A stretch of DNA of 64,000 bases from Ctenosaura bakeri (GCA_948474755.1 CAOLHI010000351.1:62001-126000), one strand, 5' to 3'; positions 32,458 through 43,681 are shown, counted from the stretch's first letter. Numbers and translations are program-made. Notes: generated from the sequence alone by a model not told the origin.

Positions 32458-33872
32458 ATCTGCTTCCTCATGCAGTTTCCCTCCGCTATAAACAGACCAG
32501 ATTCTGTCCACATGCACAGATGCGCACACATCTACTTTGTAGAATCTTTATAGAAATAGAATCTTGTCCACAAATACTCATGCCATAATTAATGTGAAGG
32601 TGTGTGGGTGTTAACAAGACTCTTTGCTTCTTTGATAGATATAGAGAATCTCTCAACCAATCAATCTAAATGTGTTTATTTAGATGTAAGTCGCCCAAAT
32701 CCAAATATTCAAGATGTGTAATAAAGAAAAAGAAAAACCTCAGCAAAACAAAAGATTTTTCCTCAGCTTTCAAGAATTGAGCCCCACAGTGGAAGTACAG
32801 TCTCTTTGCAGACACTGTGAGTGTGTCACTGTTCACAGTCTGCGAGTTGCCCTCAAAAAGTGCTTTGGCATTTGATGTAATTGGAGGGAAATGACATCTG
32901 CGTGATCAACACTTTTCTCTATCTGTGCTCAACCTGAATGAAAACATTAAAGAAGTAATTCCATTTTGCATTTCTGAACAAAAGAAAAACGGCTTTCAAA
33001 AATTATCCCCAGAAAGTAAAAAACAATAGAGAATATTCCTAAAATTGTTATGAAGAAAACTGCTTTTTAAAGACTAATGAAATTGCCTTTGGGGTTAGAT
33101 GATGGCAAAAGCCCTTTCACATAAGTCTGTGGGCCCAATCAACAACCACACTACTGTAAAAGAGTTTAACATTCAACTCTCTTTTAATATTCAGTCATAT
33201 GTTCTGCATTGCATCTGGATATTAAAATTTAGCCCACGTCCAGATTTTAGAGTGGAGCATTTTTCTGTGTGTGATGTTTTCATTTCTGTTTTTTTTTTTT
33301 CCCAATCCTGAAAAGACTGCATGATTCATTGATTATAATGCACACACATAATGGCTATAGTCCAACACAGAATGGGCTGCACTCAAGTGCATAAAAAACA
33401 GAAAACTTAACATACCACTCTGTGTTGAATTGCAGTCACTGCTTCCCTCTTACTCTTTCACTATATTATTGTACTTCCCCCATTCTTGTAGAACTAATGT
33501 ACTTAAGAAAAGCTTGAACCAACAAGCTCCTGTGATGCTTCAATGGTCAACAAATTTAGTGTGGCATAAGCTTTTGTGACATTGTCATAATTGTTGCTGA
33601 TGGAAGAACAGTCCTTGACTCAGTTTGGAAACAGATTCAGCTAATGCAAACACACTTAAAATTCAGAAATCTCATCTTGTTCATGATTATATCACTGGGA
33701 ATGTAAGAAAGTCTGAGTACCCCCTCCAAGGAGCTCTGAACCCTCCGTGTGAAATTCTCTGAACACCAAAGTTGCATTATAACAGAAGCAGTGATTGTAG
33801 CCACAGCAGTGCCCAAGGAGCCTCTTTGTGAATTATTAGTTCCCCAAGACTTCAGTGCTTGAGTTGGTGTCC
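32458..33872. other. Unique AT-rich non-coding DNA
   Basis: No gene or confident repeat. An 11-base T run lies near 33290. Frames at 33099-33311 and 33637-33888 show no recognisable domain. Confidence 0.45.
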
Positions 33873-34137
33873 CCTTGTGTACTGTCAAGTCAAATTCAAA
33901 TTATGGCAACCCTACAAATGACCCTTCCAAATGGTCATCAGCTGCCCTGCTCAGGTCTTGCAGACTCAGGATTGTGGTATTCCTGATTTAATAAATCTCC
34001 GTGTTGTATGGTCTTCCTTTTGCCCTACTGCCTTCTACTTTACCAAGTATTATCTTTTCCAGTGAGTCACTTTATCTCATAGTATGTCCAAATTATAACA
34101 GCCTCAGTTTAGTCATCTTGGCTTCTACTGCATACTA
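33873..34137 (-). mobile_element. RTE-BovB LINE 3' end fragment
   Basis: On the minus strand this is the C-terminal end of BovB: AAGCCAAGATGACTAAACTG, GACATACTATGAGATAAAG, AATACTTGGTAAAGTAGAAG, GCAGTAGGGCAAAAGGAAGA, AATCCTGAGTCTGCAAGAC, CTGAGCAGGGCAGCTGATG and CCATAATTTGAATTTGACTTG. It parallels the plus-strand ends at 17857-18063 and 43930-44150. 5'-truncated, about 265 bp. Confidence 0.85.
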
Positions 34138-35499
34138 GAGTACCAGTTTCCTAGATGTAGGAACATGTAGTTTTACAAATAAGCTAAACATTTACTAGGG
34201 CTATCAGAAGGCCTGGAAGCTATGTATCCCAGAACTTCTAGCTGACCTATGTATACTCAGCACTCACATTCTAAGCCATTGAAGAGCCACTTGGTGGATC
34301 ACTTCTTGATTTCTAGTGCAGCTATAATTTACAAGAAGGGAGAATCACATGTGGAACAGATAAAGATGAATAACAACTTTCATGACTAATCATCATATTA
34401 TGTAATTACAAATTAGTTGGTCTTCTGCATGAAAAAAATCTGGTCTTGTCATGTACACTTTCTACTTGTTTAGAAGAACAAAATGGACTTGCAGAGGCTC
34501 AATTGCTAATGTAGAGAATTCTGAGTCTGCAACACTCTTCTTCTTACGTAGAAATAATGGAAAGCCTGCAGGACTACTGTGATGTTTATTGATCTAATGG
34601 AAAGCTTGGGGGCTGCTGGACCATGAGGCTGAAAGCATGAATTCACATATTTTCCATTAGTTGCTGTGTTTTTCTATAACTCTGCACAGCAGCTGACAAA
34701 GTCAAAATTTCTGATTTATTATGTGTGGGGGTCAAGCTACCATATATGCAGGTCCAGTCTGTTGAACTCTAAATATCAGGGGGGAAATATTTCTGCTTCC
34801 AAACTTTGTAATTTTGTTTGATTGCACAGAAATCCTCATGAAGGACTTTTCTTTTGTAGTGAGGTTCTTGACACTGATTAAATAGATTTATTCTAGAGTG
34901 AAGTCCCATTTTTCATCATGCTCATGTACTCTCTACTTGGCTAGTTAAATGTGGATGACAGCAGAATGATGATTACAGTTTTTTGCTAAACCAGTCTCTT
35001 CCATACTCCTAATAATTGATCATTTTTCAATTTGATCCTGACATTTTGAGATTTTGGCAGCATATCTAAAGTAACTGTTTGGGTGGAGGGAGTCTGTAAA
35101 ATAATATTAAGAAAATATTTAATATAAGTAAATTCCCAGAGCTGAAGAATCCTGTTTAATAGGGATTAGTGCCCTTCAAAATCCATCTAAATTTGAATAG
35201 ACCTAGTACCACAAGTCAATCATTAATGCTCCTGCTTGATCATATATTCAGTTGAGAGCTGTTCTAAGTACCAGTGGAATTTCACTTAGAACCAAAATAT
35301 CAGCTTCTTATACTAGACTATTAATACGTTAAATTCATTATGAACTATGTGTAGAATTTCACAAAGAATTGTAGCTTAATACTCAATCAAAATACTAGGC
35401 TAACACACACACACACACCTGCTACAACTGTTGTACTTACTCAGACCTGTGTGATGATAGTCATTGCTCTGGAGCTGTGTGACTACAATTGGCACATGA
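34138..35499. other. Unique AT-rich non-coding DNA
   Basis: No gene or confident repeat, apart from a short (AC)n run at 35403-35418. Confidence 0.45.
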
Positions 35500-36214
35500 G
35501 GCAGGCACAAGGCTTGTGTTATTTGAAGCTAGTCTGTCCATGCTTTTTTATTCTTGGCTTGGACAATTGATCCACCCTCCCACCATCATTACAGTATGAG
35601 TTTATCTGGTCACTTTGGGACTGGATCGGCATTTTGCCCCCTTTTAGAGGTTTTTCCCCCATTCCATACTGTAGTTGATGGCACTGGGACAATTGGTGTG
35701 GAGTGGTTTCTTAAACGGGTTTTCCTTGGCAGGTATTGGGGGAGAATAAGACTTGGGTCTTCACCTTTTGACAACATTTGGTGTTGGGTAGGACTCTGGA
35801 GCTCCCTCTTTAGGGACCAGTGTTCCAGGTGGTCAGGGAAGGAGGCTATGCTTGAGGTTTATTGGGATTAGGACTCTCACTTGTAGGGCCCTGCAACTTG
35901 GGTGGAAGTCCCTTGGGTTACCTTCCGGTTATGCTGGACGAAGGAGAAACCAAAGCAGTTTGGATTGCCCTCAGGGCTGAGGTGTTTTACACAAGGGAAG
36001 GCTGAAGGGATTGTCATGTGGTGACATCTGTCCTCAGCTAAAACTTCATCAGGTTACTCTCCCCAGTTGCTCCTTTCCAGGCCAACATAAATTTTAAATA
36101 GGTCAGATTAAACAAAATGGTTCTTATTCCCCAATTTTCGCATTTGTATAAAAGTATTTTTTGTTGTTATCCTGTTTGTCTGGTATGTATTTTCTGTTTC
36201 TGTTTTGTATGTAA
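35500..36214 (+). repeat. Probable retroelement fragment of unknown class
   Basis: This block has more even base composition than its surroundings and fewer signs of decay. It includes a 105-codon frame (35554-35871), the stretch CTTGTAGGGCCCTGCAACTT, and TGCTGGACGAAGGAGAAACC. It ends in TTTTGTATGTAAATAATAAT running directly into a long (AAT)n array, as expected for a LINE-type tail. I do not recognise the protein or the family. Confidence 0.35.
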
Positions 36215-36250
36215 ATAATAATAATAATAATAATAGTAATAGTAATAGTA

Positions 36251-36303
<53 letters not shown>

Positions 36304-36304
36304 T
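36215..36304. repeat. (AAT)n microsatellite, about 30 units
   Basis: A nearly pure AAT array with a few AGT interruptions at 36235-36252. The poly-leucine and poly-isoleucine frames on the minus strand are artefacts of it. It probably grew from a retroelement tail. Confidence 0.95.
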
Positions 36305-36380
36305 ATAGAGACATTCAATGTTCTCTGTTTAAGAAAGGAGAAGTTAATTTTGCACAGAACAGGGACATCTGGATCTCAAG

Positions 36381-36655
36381 AGAATCATAGAATCATAGAG
36401 TTGGAAGAGATCCCAGGGGCCATCGAGACCAACCCCCTGCTATGCAGGAACACCCATCAAAGCATTCCCAACAGATGGCCATCCAGCCTCTGCTTAAAAA
36501 CCTCCAAAGAAGGAGACTCCACTACACTCCGAGGCAGCATATTCCTCTGCTGGACAGCTCTGACCATCAGGAAGTTCTTCCTGAGGTTCAAGTGGAATCT
36601 CCTTTCCTGCAGCTTGAATCCATTGCTCCTTGTCCTAGTCTCTGAAGCAGCAGAA
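36381..36655 (-). mobile_element. CR1 LINE 3' end
   Basis: On the plus strand it begins GAATCATAGAATCATAGAG, i.e. the inverted CR1 tail (ATTCTATGATTCT). GTTGGAAGAGATCCCAGGGG, CCATCGAGACCAACCCCCTG, ATCCAGCCTCTGCTTAAAAA, CTCCAAAGAAGGAGACTCC and GCTTGAATCCATTGCTCC follow. This is the well-conserved 3' portion of squamate CR1 elements; the rest is absent (5' truncation). It is the closest to consensus of the CR1 copies here, so probably the youngest. Confidence 0.93.
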
Positions 36656-39144
36656 GTTACTTTTCAGTTTTAATGGGAGTTGAAATTTTATTTTCTGTCT
36701 TTTTTTGTTCTTTGTCTCTAGTCTTCACATGACCAATAAGGGGAGTCACCTTTTCTCGGATTGATATCCTTCAATACCATCTTAAATAATAAGGTCTGTA
36801 ACTTTAACATTATCACCATTCTTCTCCTGCATGATTTTTTAACATCTTTGATGAAGAAGCCAGTGAAGGCTGTGTAATATATGTAAGGCTTTGGAGATGG
36901 CCCAGGAAAGGTATTGCTACTTGCAGACTTTGGACTTTGTTGTATTTAGTTAAGTATGCTTAACTAAGAAGATCATCCAGGATTCCTACCAATATTTCTC
37001 TGCAGAAATATTGTTTACTGTGTAGAAAATGGTGTTTCCTATCTAGATCAATCACGTTAGAATTTTTCCACAGAATAAATTGCAGTATTTTCTGGACAAG
37101 GAAAAGCCTTTTGTAGTCAGAAAATGATATTTCTGCACAGAGAAAAACCATGTGTGAATTTTATGAGAAATTTTATGAGAAATTCCTGACATGCGAAGAT
37201 TTTTGTCAATGTAGGATTCTTTTTACCCGGGTGCCTCAACACTGGAAAAAACATTTTTGATCATTTTTTGATTATTTTCAAATATTCTTTCAATTCAAAT
37301 ATTCTGTCCACAGCTTCATAGTAGATATCTAAAAATCAGTCTATTTCTCGGGATACCATTGGTGGCCACTTTGCACATTTTGCTTATGTAGTGCCTGTGA
37401 AAGAGGAGAAGCCCTTCCTCTTTGGCTAGGAGCCAGGTAATCTGTGTTTTCGTATGTTAATAACATCTTGAGACTTAGTAACAAAGATGTCTTAGATTTT
37501 AGTCTATTTAAACAAAAAAAAATCAGCTGTACTTTGGTAGGCCACATTTTTAATGCACAGAGAGCTTTTCTTCTTCCAATAGAATGGATGGCATTAAGTT
37601 CTTATCTAGCTGTATCTATTATGTGATAGATATAGCTACTTTTATATTTTAAATAAAATTATTTATTTCCATTTCCAGATTATGCAATGTGATGGCTTTT
37701 TTCCTGTAAATGTTGCATATGTGACTTATATCTTTCTAAAACAGAATAGTAAGATAATAAGATTTTCATTTTGGTTAATTTAAACAAAAAATAATGTGAT
37801 GTCTTCTATAAGCAGATTTCATTAAATCCTGCTTTTGCACTAAATCAAGCAGTGTAATAGGTTTCTGTGGGCTAAATATGGGCATGTTTAGTTCTGAATT
37901 ATATCAGAGTCTGATGGGCTGAAACTAAGCTAATGGGAAAGAATTTAATTGTTTCATATGCTGTGTCATAATGAGAGTCCAAATCAATGCGAGCCAAAGA
38001 AAATATGCTTCTGATATTTCTTTAACACAATTATCTTACTTTTACAGTCATCCTGCTATTGCCTTCCTAGAAGCATGATGCAGAAATGAGTATCAAATAT
38101 TGACACAGAAGCACTGTCATGGCTAGGAATAAGTGAGCATTTGATTCCATCATTTATTTATTTATTTGGTAAGAACTTTCTAAAGTGTTCTTTTCTTCCT
38201 CAATGTGAGGGAAAGAACCTGGGATTTAAAAAATAATACATAAATGAAAGAGCAAAACTGACAGATTCATCCATGCAGCCAGAGGATTTCGAGCACCTTA
38301 AAAGTCTGAGTTTGAAAGCCATGTGTATTCAATCATGTTTGTGGTGCAGAACTGTAGTTGCTACTGCCACTTTTCTTTTTCCTGCCAGACCTCTTCAGAC
38401 TCAACAGTAGCAGGGCAAGTGTGTATAACACCATCCTCTCACTACTGGGAACTGTTGTACCAATTGAATTAGGCTACCACAGAAAGATAATCTCATTCCA
38501 TTCATTTTTGAGATTCCAATGTGGGATAAAGCCAAACTGACAGATTTCCCTACCCTTTTTCAAATTCTGGGGACTCCCTTGCCCATGGAGTTTTTCCTTG
38601 ACTTTATCTGCAAGGGTGTTTCTATCCCCACTTCTTCCCTCTTACTAATACCACTAGCTCCTTGTAATACCTGCTGTTTCTCCTTGCTGTCATTGTCTAC
38701 GGTAATCCCCTGCTGAGGAAGAAAGTGAGAAAGTGAGTGACATGATGGAGGAACAGCTGTTTACTTGCACAACTGTGCTCCTTCACTCACTCTCTCCCCC
38801 TCCCTTCCTAATAGTGACTAGACTCTCTGTCATACTTTTTTCCCCTAACATTTAACCACCTCTAAAAAGGCAACTGAGTCTGTGGTGGCAACAAGAGTGG
38901 AGGGAGAAGGCTCCATTTCTTTCTCTTCCTCCCACTCCCCCCTTTGTCCTCAACTTACTTCAGAGTTCAAAGTGCTAGAGTAGTTTGCAGCCCTCAAGGG
39001 AAGGGAGAGGTGAAACAAGAATCTGGCCCTTCTCTGTAGGCTCAGGCAAAAGCAGACTCCTGCATCTTCTCCTAATTTGTCTTTACCACCTTATAAAAAC
39101 TTTTATCATCTTGTCCACAGTATGCTGTTGCTTTTTTGGCACAA
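36656..39144. other. Mostly unique AT-rich DNA
   Basis: No gene is supported. At 36990-37210 there are repeated TTTCTGCACAGA/TCTGCAGAAAT words like those at 57220-57450 and 63550-63750. A (TTTA)n run lies at 38152-38168. A C/T-rich segment lies at 38760-38960. Confidence 0.45.
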
Positions 39145-39540
39145 GCTTGTGGTCCATGAGTCAGCAGTGTGATGCCAACGTGATTCTTGGTTGCATCAAT
39201 AGGAGTATGGTCTCTAGATCAAGGGAGGTAATGGTACCACTCTATTCTGCTTTGGTTAGATCTCATCTGGAACACCGTGTCCAATTCTGAGCACCTTATT
39301 TCAAGAAGGATATTGACAAGCTGGAGAATGTCCAGAGGAGGGCGACCAAAATGGTGAAGAATCTGGAAGCCATACCCTATGAGGAACGGCTTAGGGAGCT
39401 GGGTATGTTTAGTCTGCAGAAGAGAAGGTTAGGAGGGGACATGATAGCCATGTTTGAATATCTGAAAGGATGTCATATCGACGAGGGAGCGGGCTTGTTT
39501 TCCGCTGCTCCATGATGAAAGTGCTAGAAAGGGACAAACA
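39145..39540 (+). mobile_element. CR1 LINE relic, C-terminal RT and thumb
   Basis: Reads [45 protein letters not shown], (stop), [60 protein letters not shown]. This is the extreme C-terminus of CR1 ORF2, in one frame with a stop after HRVQF and a frameshift near 39475. It is 5'-truncated, and the 3' UTR after about 39540 is not recognisable. Confidence 0.92.
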
Positions 39541-39705
39541 GCAAGATGCTCCTGAATCCCAACACAGGCCTCAGTGGGGTTGGATTCCACAAGTCATTGC
39601 TTACACTGAGGCCTGTGTATGGATTCAGGGCATTCCTGTGCTCATTCCAGAAGAAGGTAAGGCCACTCTGCCTTGGCCCAGCTGCACTCTCACAAGGCAA
39701 ATTAG

Positions 39706-40419
39706 CAGTGATGTAGACTCGAGTCAATTGACTCGGACTCAAGTCGGATTTAAGTAGATTTGAATGACTTGATCCAGACTTGACTCATCCATAAATGAAG
39801 GACAGACTCAACTTGGCTTGAGATTCATCTTTTTTTTAGTGATCGACTTGCTACCCCCGTCTCCCTCCAGCCTTTCCCCAATCAGCAGTGAGAGAATATT
39901 ATTCTGATGATCCAGAGTGGCACAGGCTCCTTATCTCCACCTCTCTGATTCTCTTTTGTTTCCCACCTTTCTCCAGAAGCCATTTATAGGAAAACAAAAG
40001 AGCAGGACAAGTTGAAAGGAGAAAAACAGGACTTTTCACCTTTGTCTGGTGAGTGTGGGCAATGAGTGGTCTCTGCATCTGGGTTGAGGGGAGCGTTAGA
40101 GGTTGAAGTCCCATCAGCATTAATGTGAAATTCTCTTCCTCTTCTCTCTTCCCCATTTAGCAATTTCTTTGCTCAGTCAGAAGCAGTTTCCTTCTGTTTG
40201 CCTTTCATGTTCTTCCATGGTTGAAGGCTTCCTTCCAAGCCTGCTTGCTCTCAACTTAACCCCCCCCCAATGCATAGATCACCAGAACCCCCTTTTTTCT
40301 GTTAAGGTTGGCTCCCATACTTGAGGCTTGACTTGAATTATCTTGTAAGGACTTGAGACTTGACTTGATACCTGAAACTAGATTTGAGGCTTGGAGTCAA
40401 AGGCTTAAATACATCACTG
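39706..40419 (+). mobile_element. hAT-type element rich in GACTTGA words (714 bp)
   Basis: Starts CAGTGATGTAGACTCGAGTC and ends GGCTTAAATACATCACTG. The flanking 8-mers CAAATTAG (39698-39705) and CGAATTAG (40420-40427) match at seven of eight. The first 120 bp and the last 120 bp are built of CAAGTC/GACTTG words on both strands. The middle (39840-40300) is unrelated to that of the 27592 copy as far as I can see, so the two copies share mainly their ends. No transposase. Confidence 0.87.
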
Positions 40420-40655
40420 CGAATTAGCAACTGAAAGCTATGAGAGGCAGGTGAAAGCAAGATCTGGGACAATTAGCAGGCAAAACAGAATAGTTTTTTT
40501 TTCTTCATGAGATGAAGAGAAATTACTTGTGTTTGGTAAGCAGAGATCAAATATTCCTATTTGTGCAATGATCAAATTTGTTCTTCATTTACGTGGAAAA
40601 GCTACCCTTCACTCAATATATCCAACAGAAAGCACTGCTCCAGTTCAGAGACTAA

Positions 40656-41187
40656 GGCCCTTTTCGCATTAAGGCTTCTAGCGTGAGCGGGGGAGGGCGG
40701 CTCGTGTAAGAAGCCTTCTCCGGGAGGCTGCCGCTTCCCCTCCTTCCTTCTGCAGGCGAAGGAACGAGTGGGGAAGCGGCAGCCTCCCGGGGGCGGAGGT
40801 GGCTCGCACGTCCGTCCGTCCCCCCCGCGTGTGAGCGAAGCAGGAGGCTGTGCGTCCATCCCCCCGCCTGCGCGCGCACGAAGCAGGAGGCTGTCGCGTC
40901 CGTCACGCTAGTGCCTCACCCCTTCCTTCCACAGGGGCGGAGGGAAGGAAGCACGACCCGGCCGCCTCCCCGATGCTCCGCACAGGAGGTAAGTGCGCGT
41001 GGGCTCCAGGAGCATTGCGCGAGCGCGGGTGATTTTCGCTTCGAAGCGAAAATCAAAAAACCCGCGATCGTGCCGCTTTAGCCCCGTGAGCCCGGCGGAA
41101 GTGGGAGTGCGTTGTGCAGAGCAACGCTCCCACTCCCGCAAGGCTCACAGGGCTGTCGCGCGACAGAAGGTCCATGCGAAAAGGGCC
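40656..41187 (+). mobile_element. Long Harbinger-like MITE, subfamily B (532 bp), CpG-rich
   Basis: Starts GGCCCTTTTCGCATTAAGG and ends CCATGCGAAAAGGGCC; flanked by TAA (40653-40655) and CAA (41188-41190). It is by far the most CpG-dense stretch in the window and the least decayed copy. It carries GGAG followed by GTAAGT at 40989-40994, a perfect 24 bp palindrome centred on TTCGAA at 41031-41054, and a stem-loop of about 27 bp arms at 41086-41148. GC-rich frames on both strands overlap it without recognisable domains. A host promoter or CpG island was considered, but the terminal repeats and the other copies explain the composition. Confidence 0.9.
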
Positions 41188-42349
41188 CAACTGTAAGGGG
41201 AACATGCTAACCAAGTTATTCTTTAAGAAATTACTTGCAGGGTTTGTTTGTTTGTTTAAAAAAAATCAATTTAAATCAATTTAAAATTCAAAAATCCATA
41301 GCCACCATCATAACTAGATTTTTATTCTACCTGGAAAAAATAATCCCTTTGTTGCCATAAAAAACAACAAGGCCTTGCACATATGCAAAACTGCTTTGCA
41401 GAAAGTGAATTCCATGCTCAGGCTCAAAATTATGTGGAAATCTACTTCCGTTTGTTGTTCTCCTACAATTCCACCTCCCCTTCCACCCTCTGTTATCATG
41501 AATGACATTATAAATCAAAAGCAATGCCTAGGTCACTCCTTTTGGCACATTTATCCCTGCAGGTCCTGAATGTGTGGGGGTAAAAAGTGCTTGTGTACTG
41601 GAAAGCTATTTTCAAGCTGCAGTGAGTGGGATCACCAGTTGAGCTATAAACAGGCCATGCTTGATTAAAGATTTATCCTGTATGGGCTTTTAAACATTTT
41701 TCATTCTCAAAATATAATGGGGTTGACTGACGGCAGAAGAGTGACTAATAAATCAAAAAGTACAGTTTTATTTTTAAACCTACCCAATCACTTTTTAAAA
41801 CCTACACAATAGCTCTTCAAGGTGCAGAATTGAACAAGTTTGTGGGATTTGGTGGCTGGCAACCTCTTTGTGTTAAAAAAACAAAACAAAAAACTTAAAA
41901 ACCATAAGTCCTGCTATTCCTTTCTCATTTGCTTGGTTGATATCCACATAGATTTCCATCAAATTATTATAAAACTACTTAGCTGCAATCCAGAAAAGTA
42001 ATAGTGTCCATAGAATTGCATATGGCTCTGAAACACACAAGTAAAAGAAAAGAACAAGAGTTCTGGTTATTTCAGCAAATTGCAAATATATTTGAGTACT
42101 GTAGCATGTTGTGCATTTTTAGCATATTCTGTAAATCCAGCACCCAGATAGTGCAATTTTCTGAAAACACAGCTTGTTTGACCCAGTGGATGGTAAACCC
42201 TAAAGAAGAGGTTGTAGTTGGTAGTTCACTAGGGTGGTGGAAGAAGAAGTAGGCAGGCAGAGGGAAGAGTGGAAGTGTGTTTGTCAGAGATAAGAAACAA
42301 CCTTTGCTATTTGGAATTAGATCATGTTATCCCCAACAAAGAGGACACC
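41188..42349. other. Unique AT-rich non-coding DNA
   Basis: No gene. Around 41255-41290 the AAAATCAATTTAAATCAATTTAAAA words resemble a common AT-rich squamate repeat, low confidence. Confidence 0.45.
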
Positions 42350-42790
42350 AGAAATTGCAGTAAGGACAAGACCATTGCATTAATTAATGTGATGTTCAAA
42401 ATTCCACAACAAAAGCTTCTACCATATATAGAATAAGAAATGTCAGATGTCCAAGCTGGGTTCAGGAGAGAAAGAGATACTATGAATCATATTGTAAGCA
42501 TATGTTGGATAATGAGGCACATCAAAGAATTTCAAAAGAAAATCAGACTGTGCTTTATAGATTACAACAAAGCCTTTGATTGTGTAGATCAGGAGAAGCT
42601 ACAGTTGGCTCTTAAAGAAAAGGGTTTGACATAACATGTGTTTGTCCTGATTCATAATCTCTATGTAGGACAAGAAGCTATTGTTAGGACAGAATACAGA
42701 GAAATGGAATGGTTTCTAACTGGTAAGGAGGGGCAAATCTGCATTTTATCACCCTAATTTGTATACTGAACATATAACTATATAAAAGTC
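42350..42790 (+). mobile_element. RTE-BovB LINE relic, RT part
   Basis: Reads MSDVQAGFRRERDTMNHIVS, ICWIMRHIKEFQKKIRLCFI, DYNKAFDCVDQEKLQLALKE and KGLT (42440-42630), i.e. RT motifs 2a to A with the catalytic aspartate in FIDYNKAFDCVD. It continues, after frame changes, as LYVGQEAIVRTEYREMEWFL near 42660-42720 and ILSP at 42745. The reading is lost at about 42790 and resumes at 43235. Confidence 0.92.
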
Positions 42791-43234
42791 AAAGTTTGTG
42801 AGTGATCTTATCTGTTTGTCTGCATCAAGCAAACGCAGACCTCATATGATTGGCTGTGTGAGATGAGAAGACCTCATATGATTGGCTGGCTGTGAAAATT
42901 CTATGGAATCCTGGAGTTGGCATTTCAGGGAGGCTCCTTAAGAATTCTCAGCCAGAGAACTCTGAATAGGCCAGTTACTATGGAGACAAGGCCTAGCAAC
43001 AAGTCCCCTCACAAACCCAACCTCTGTATGTTAACAACTCTGAATACAGACTGGATTGGGGAATATGGGCAGAAGTTACAGGTACTGAATAACACAGTTT
43101 GTGGAATTCGAGACACAGGTTCTCAAATCTGTATATTTCAACTGCATCTAACTCCTAAGGTAAAGTAAAGTAGTTCCTAAGGTATTTCTCATGTTGCCTA
43201 TGAGAAAATAAAATCCCAGGCAATGGTGGGTAAA
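42791..43234. mobile_element. Unidentified insertion in BovB
   Basis: About 440 bp that do not fit BovB separate the ILSP/NLY region from the EAELGSEEG (EAEAGIK..) region. It contains a tandem duplication of about 31 bp with GACCTCATATGATTGGCTG at 42838 and 42869. At 42895-42930, ATGGAATCCTGGAGTTGGCA resembles the 43502 MITE. A CTCCTAAGGTAAAGTAAAGT stretch is near 43150. Ends and superfamily are not resolved; it may be more than one insertion. Confidence 0.45.
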
Positions 43235-43501
43235 TACGCTAGTCATAAATGAAGCAGAATTAGGCTCAGAAGAAGGAACTTCAACAATGTGAGATATGCA
43301 GATGGCACCATATGTGAGATATGCAGAAAACAGCAAAGACTTGGGACAATTACTGAAGAAAGTTAAGGCAGAAAGTGCAAAGGCAGGTTTACAGTTGAAC
43401 ATTAAGAAAACAAAAATAATGACTACAGATGAGTAACCTTAAAGCAGACAGTGAAGACATTGAAATAGCGCAAGATTTTCCATACCTTGGCTAAGTCATT
43501 A
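43235..43501 (+). mobile_element. RTE-BovB LINE relic, YADD region
   Basis: NEAELGSEEG, then RRNFNNVRYADGT (RT motif C, family RYADDT; here the second aspartate is replaced by glycine), YAENSKDLGQLLKKVKAESA and KAGLQLNIKKTKIMTTDE. A small repeat ATATGTGAGATATGCAGA at 43290-43325 disrupts the frame. Interrupted at 43502 by a MITE. Confidence 0.88.
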
Positions 43502-43681
43502 GCCATTTCTGCACTAGAGTGTTATAGCGCTATTATTCCATTTTCAACATTGTATGGAATCTTGGAGTTTGCAGTTCAGGGAGGGACCTCAAATGCCTCT
43601 TCCTAAACTGCAAACTCCAGGATTCCGTTGGATGTTGAAAGTGGAATAATAGCACTATAACAGGCTAGTGTGGAAATGGCC
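43502..43681. mobile_element. Palindromic Harbinger-like MITE (180 bp) inside BovB
   Basis: Starts GCCATTTCTGCACTAGAG and ends CTAGTGTGGAAATGGCC. It is a foldback: GTTATAGCGCTATTATTCCA..CAACAT..GGAATC.TGGAGTTTGCAGTT on the left pairs with AACTGCAAACTCCAGGATTCC..GTTGAAAGTGGAATAATAGC on the right around about 43590. It is the full-length version of the half-element at 16607-16711. TTA precedes it (43499-43501) but TGC follows, so the duplication is not preserved. Confidence 0.85.

Noticed and set aside
36108..36318. Poly-leucine and poly-isoleucine frames
   Set aside because: Direct translation of an (AAT)n array.
40656..41187. Host CpG island or promoter
   Set aside because: The boundaries coincide exactly with terminal inverted repeats, and three sibling copies with the same landmarks exist in the window.
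42440..42634. Intact BovB reverse transcriptase
   Set aside because: Frameshifts, two or more insertions and a mutated YADD motif (YADG) show that it is dead.
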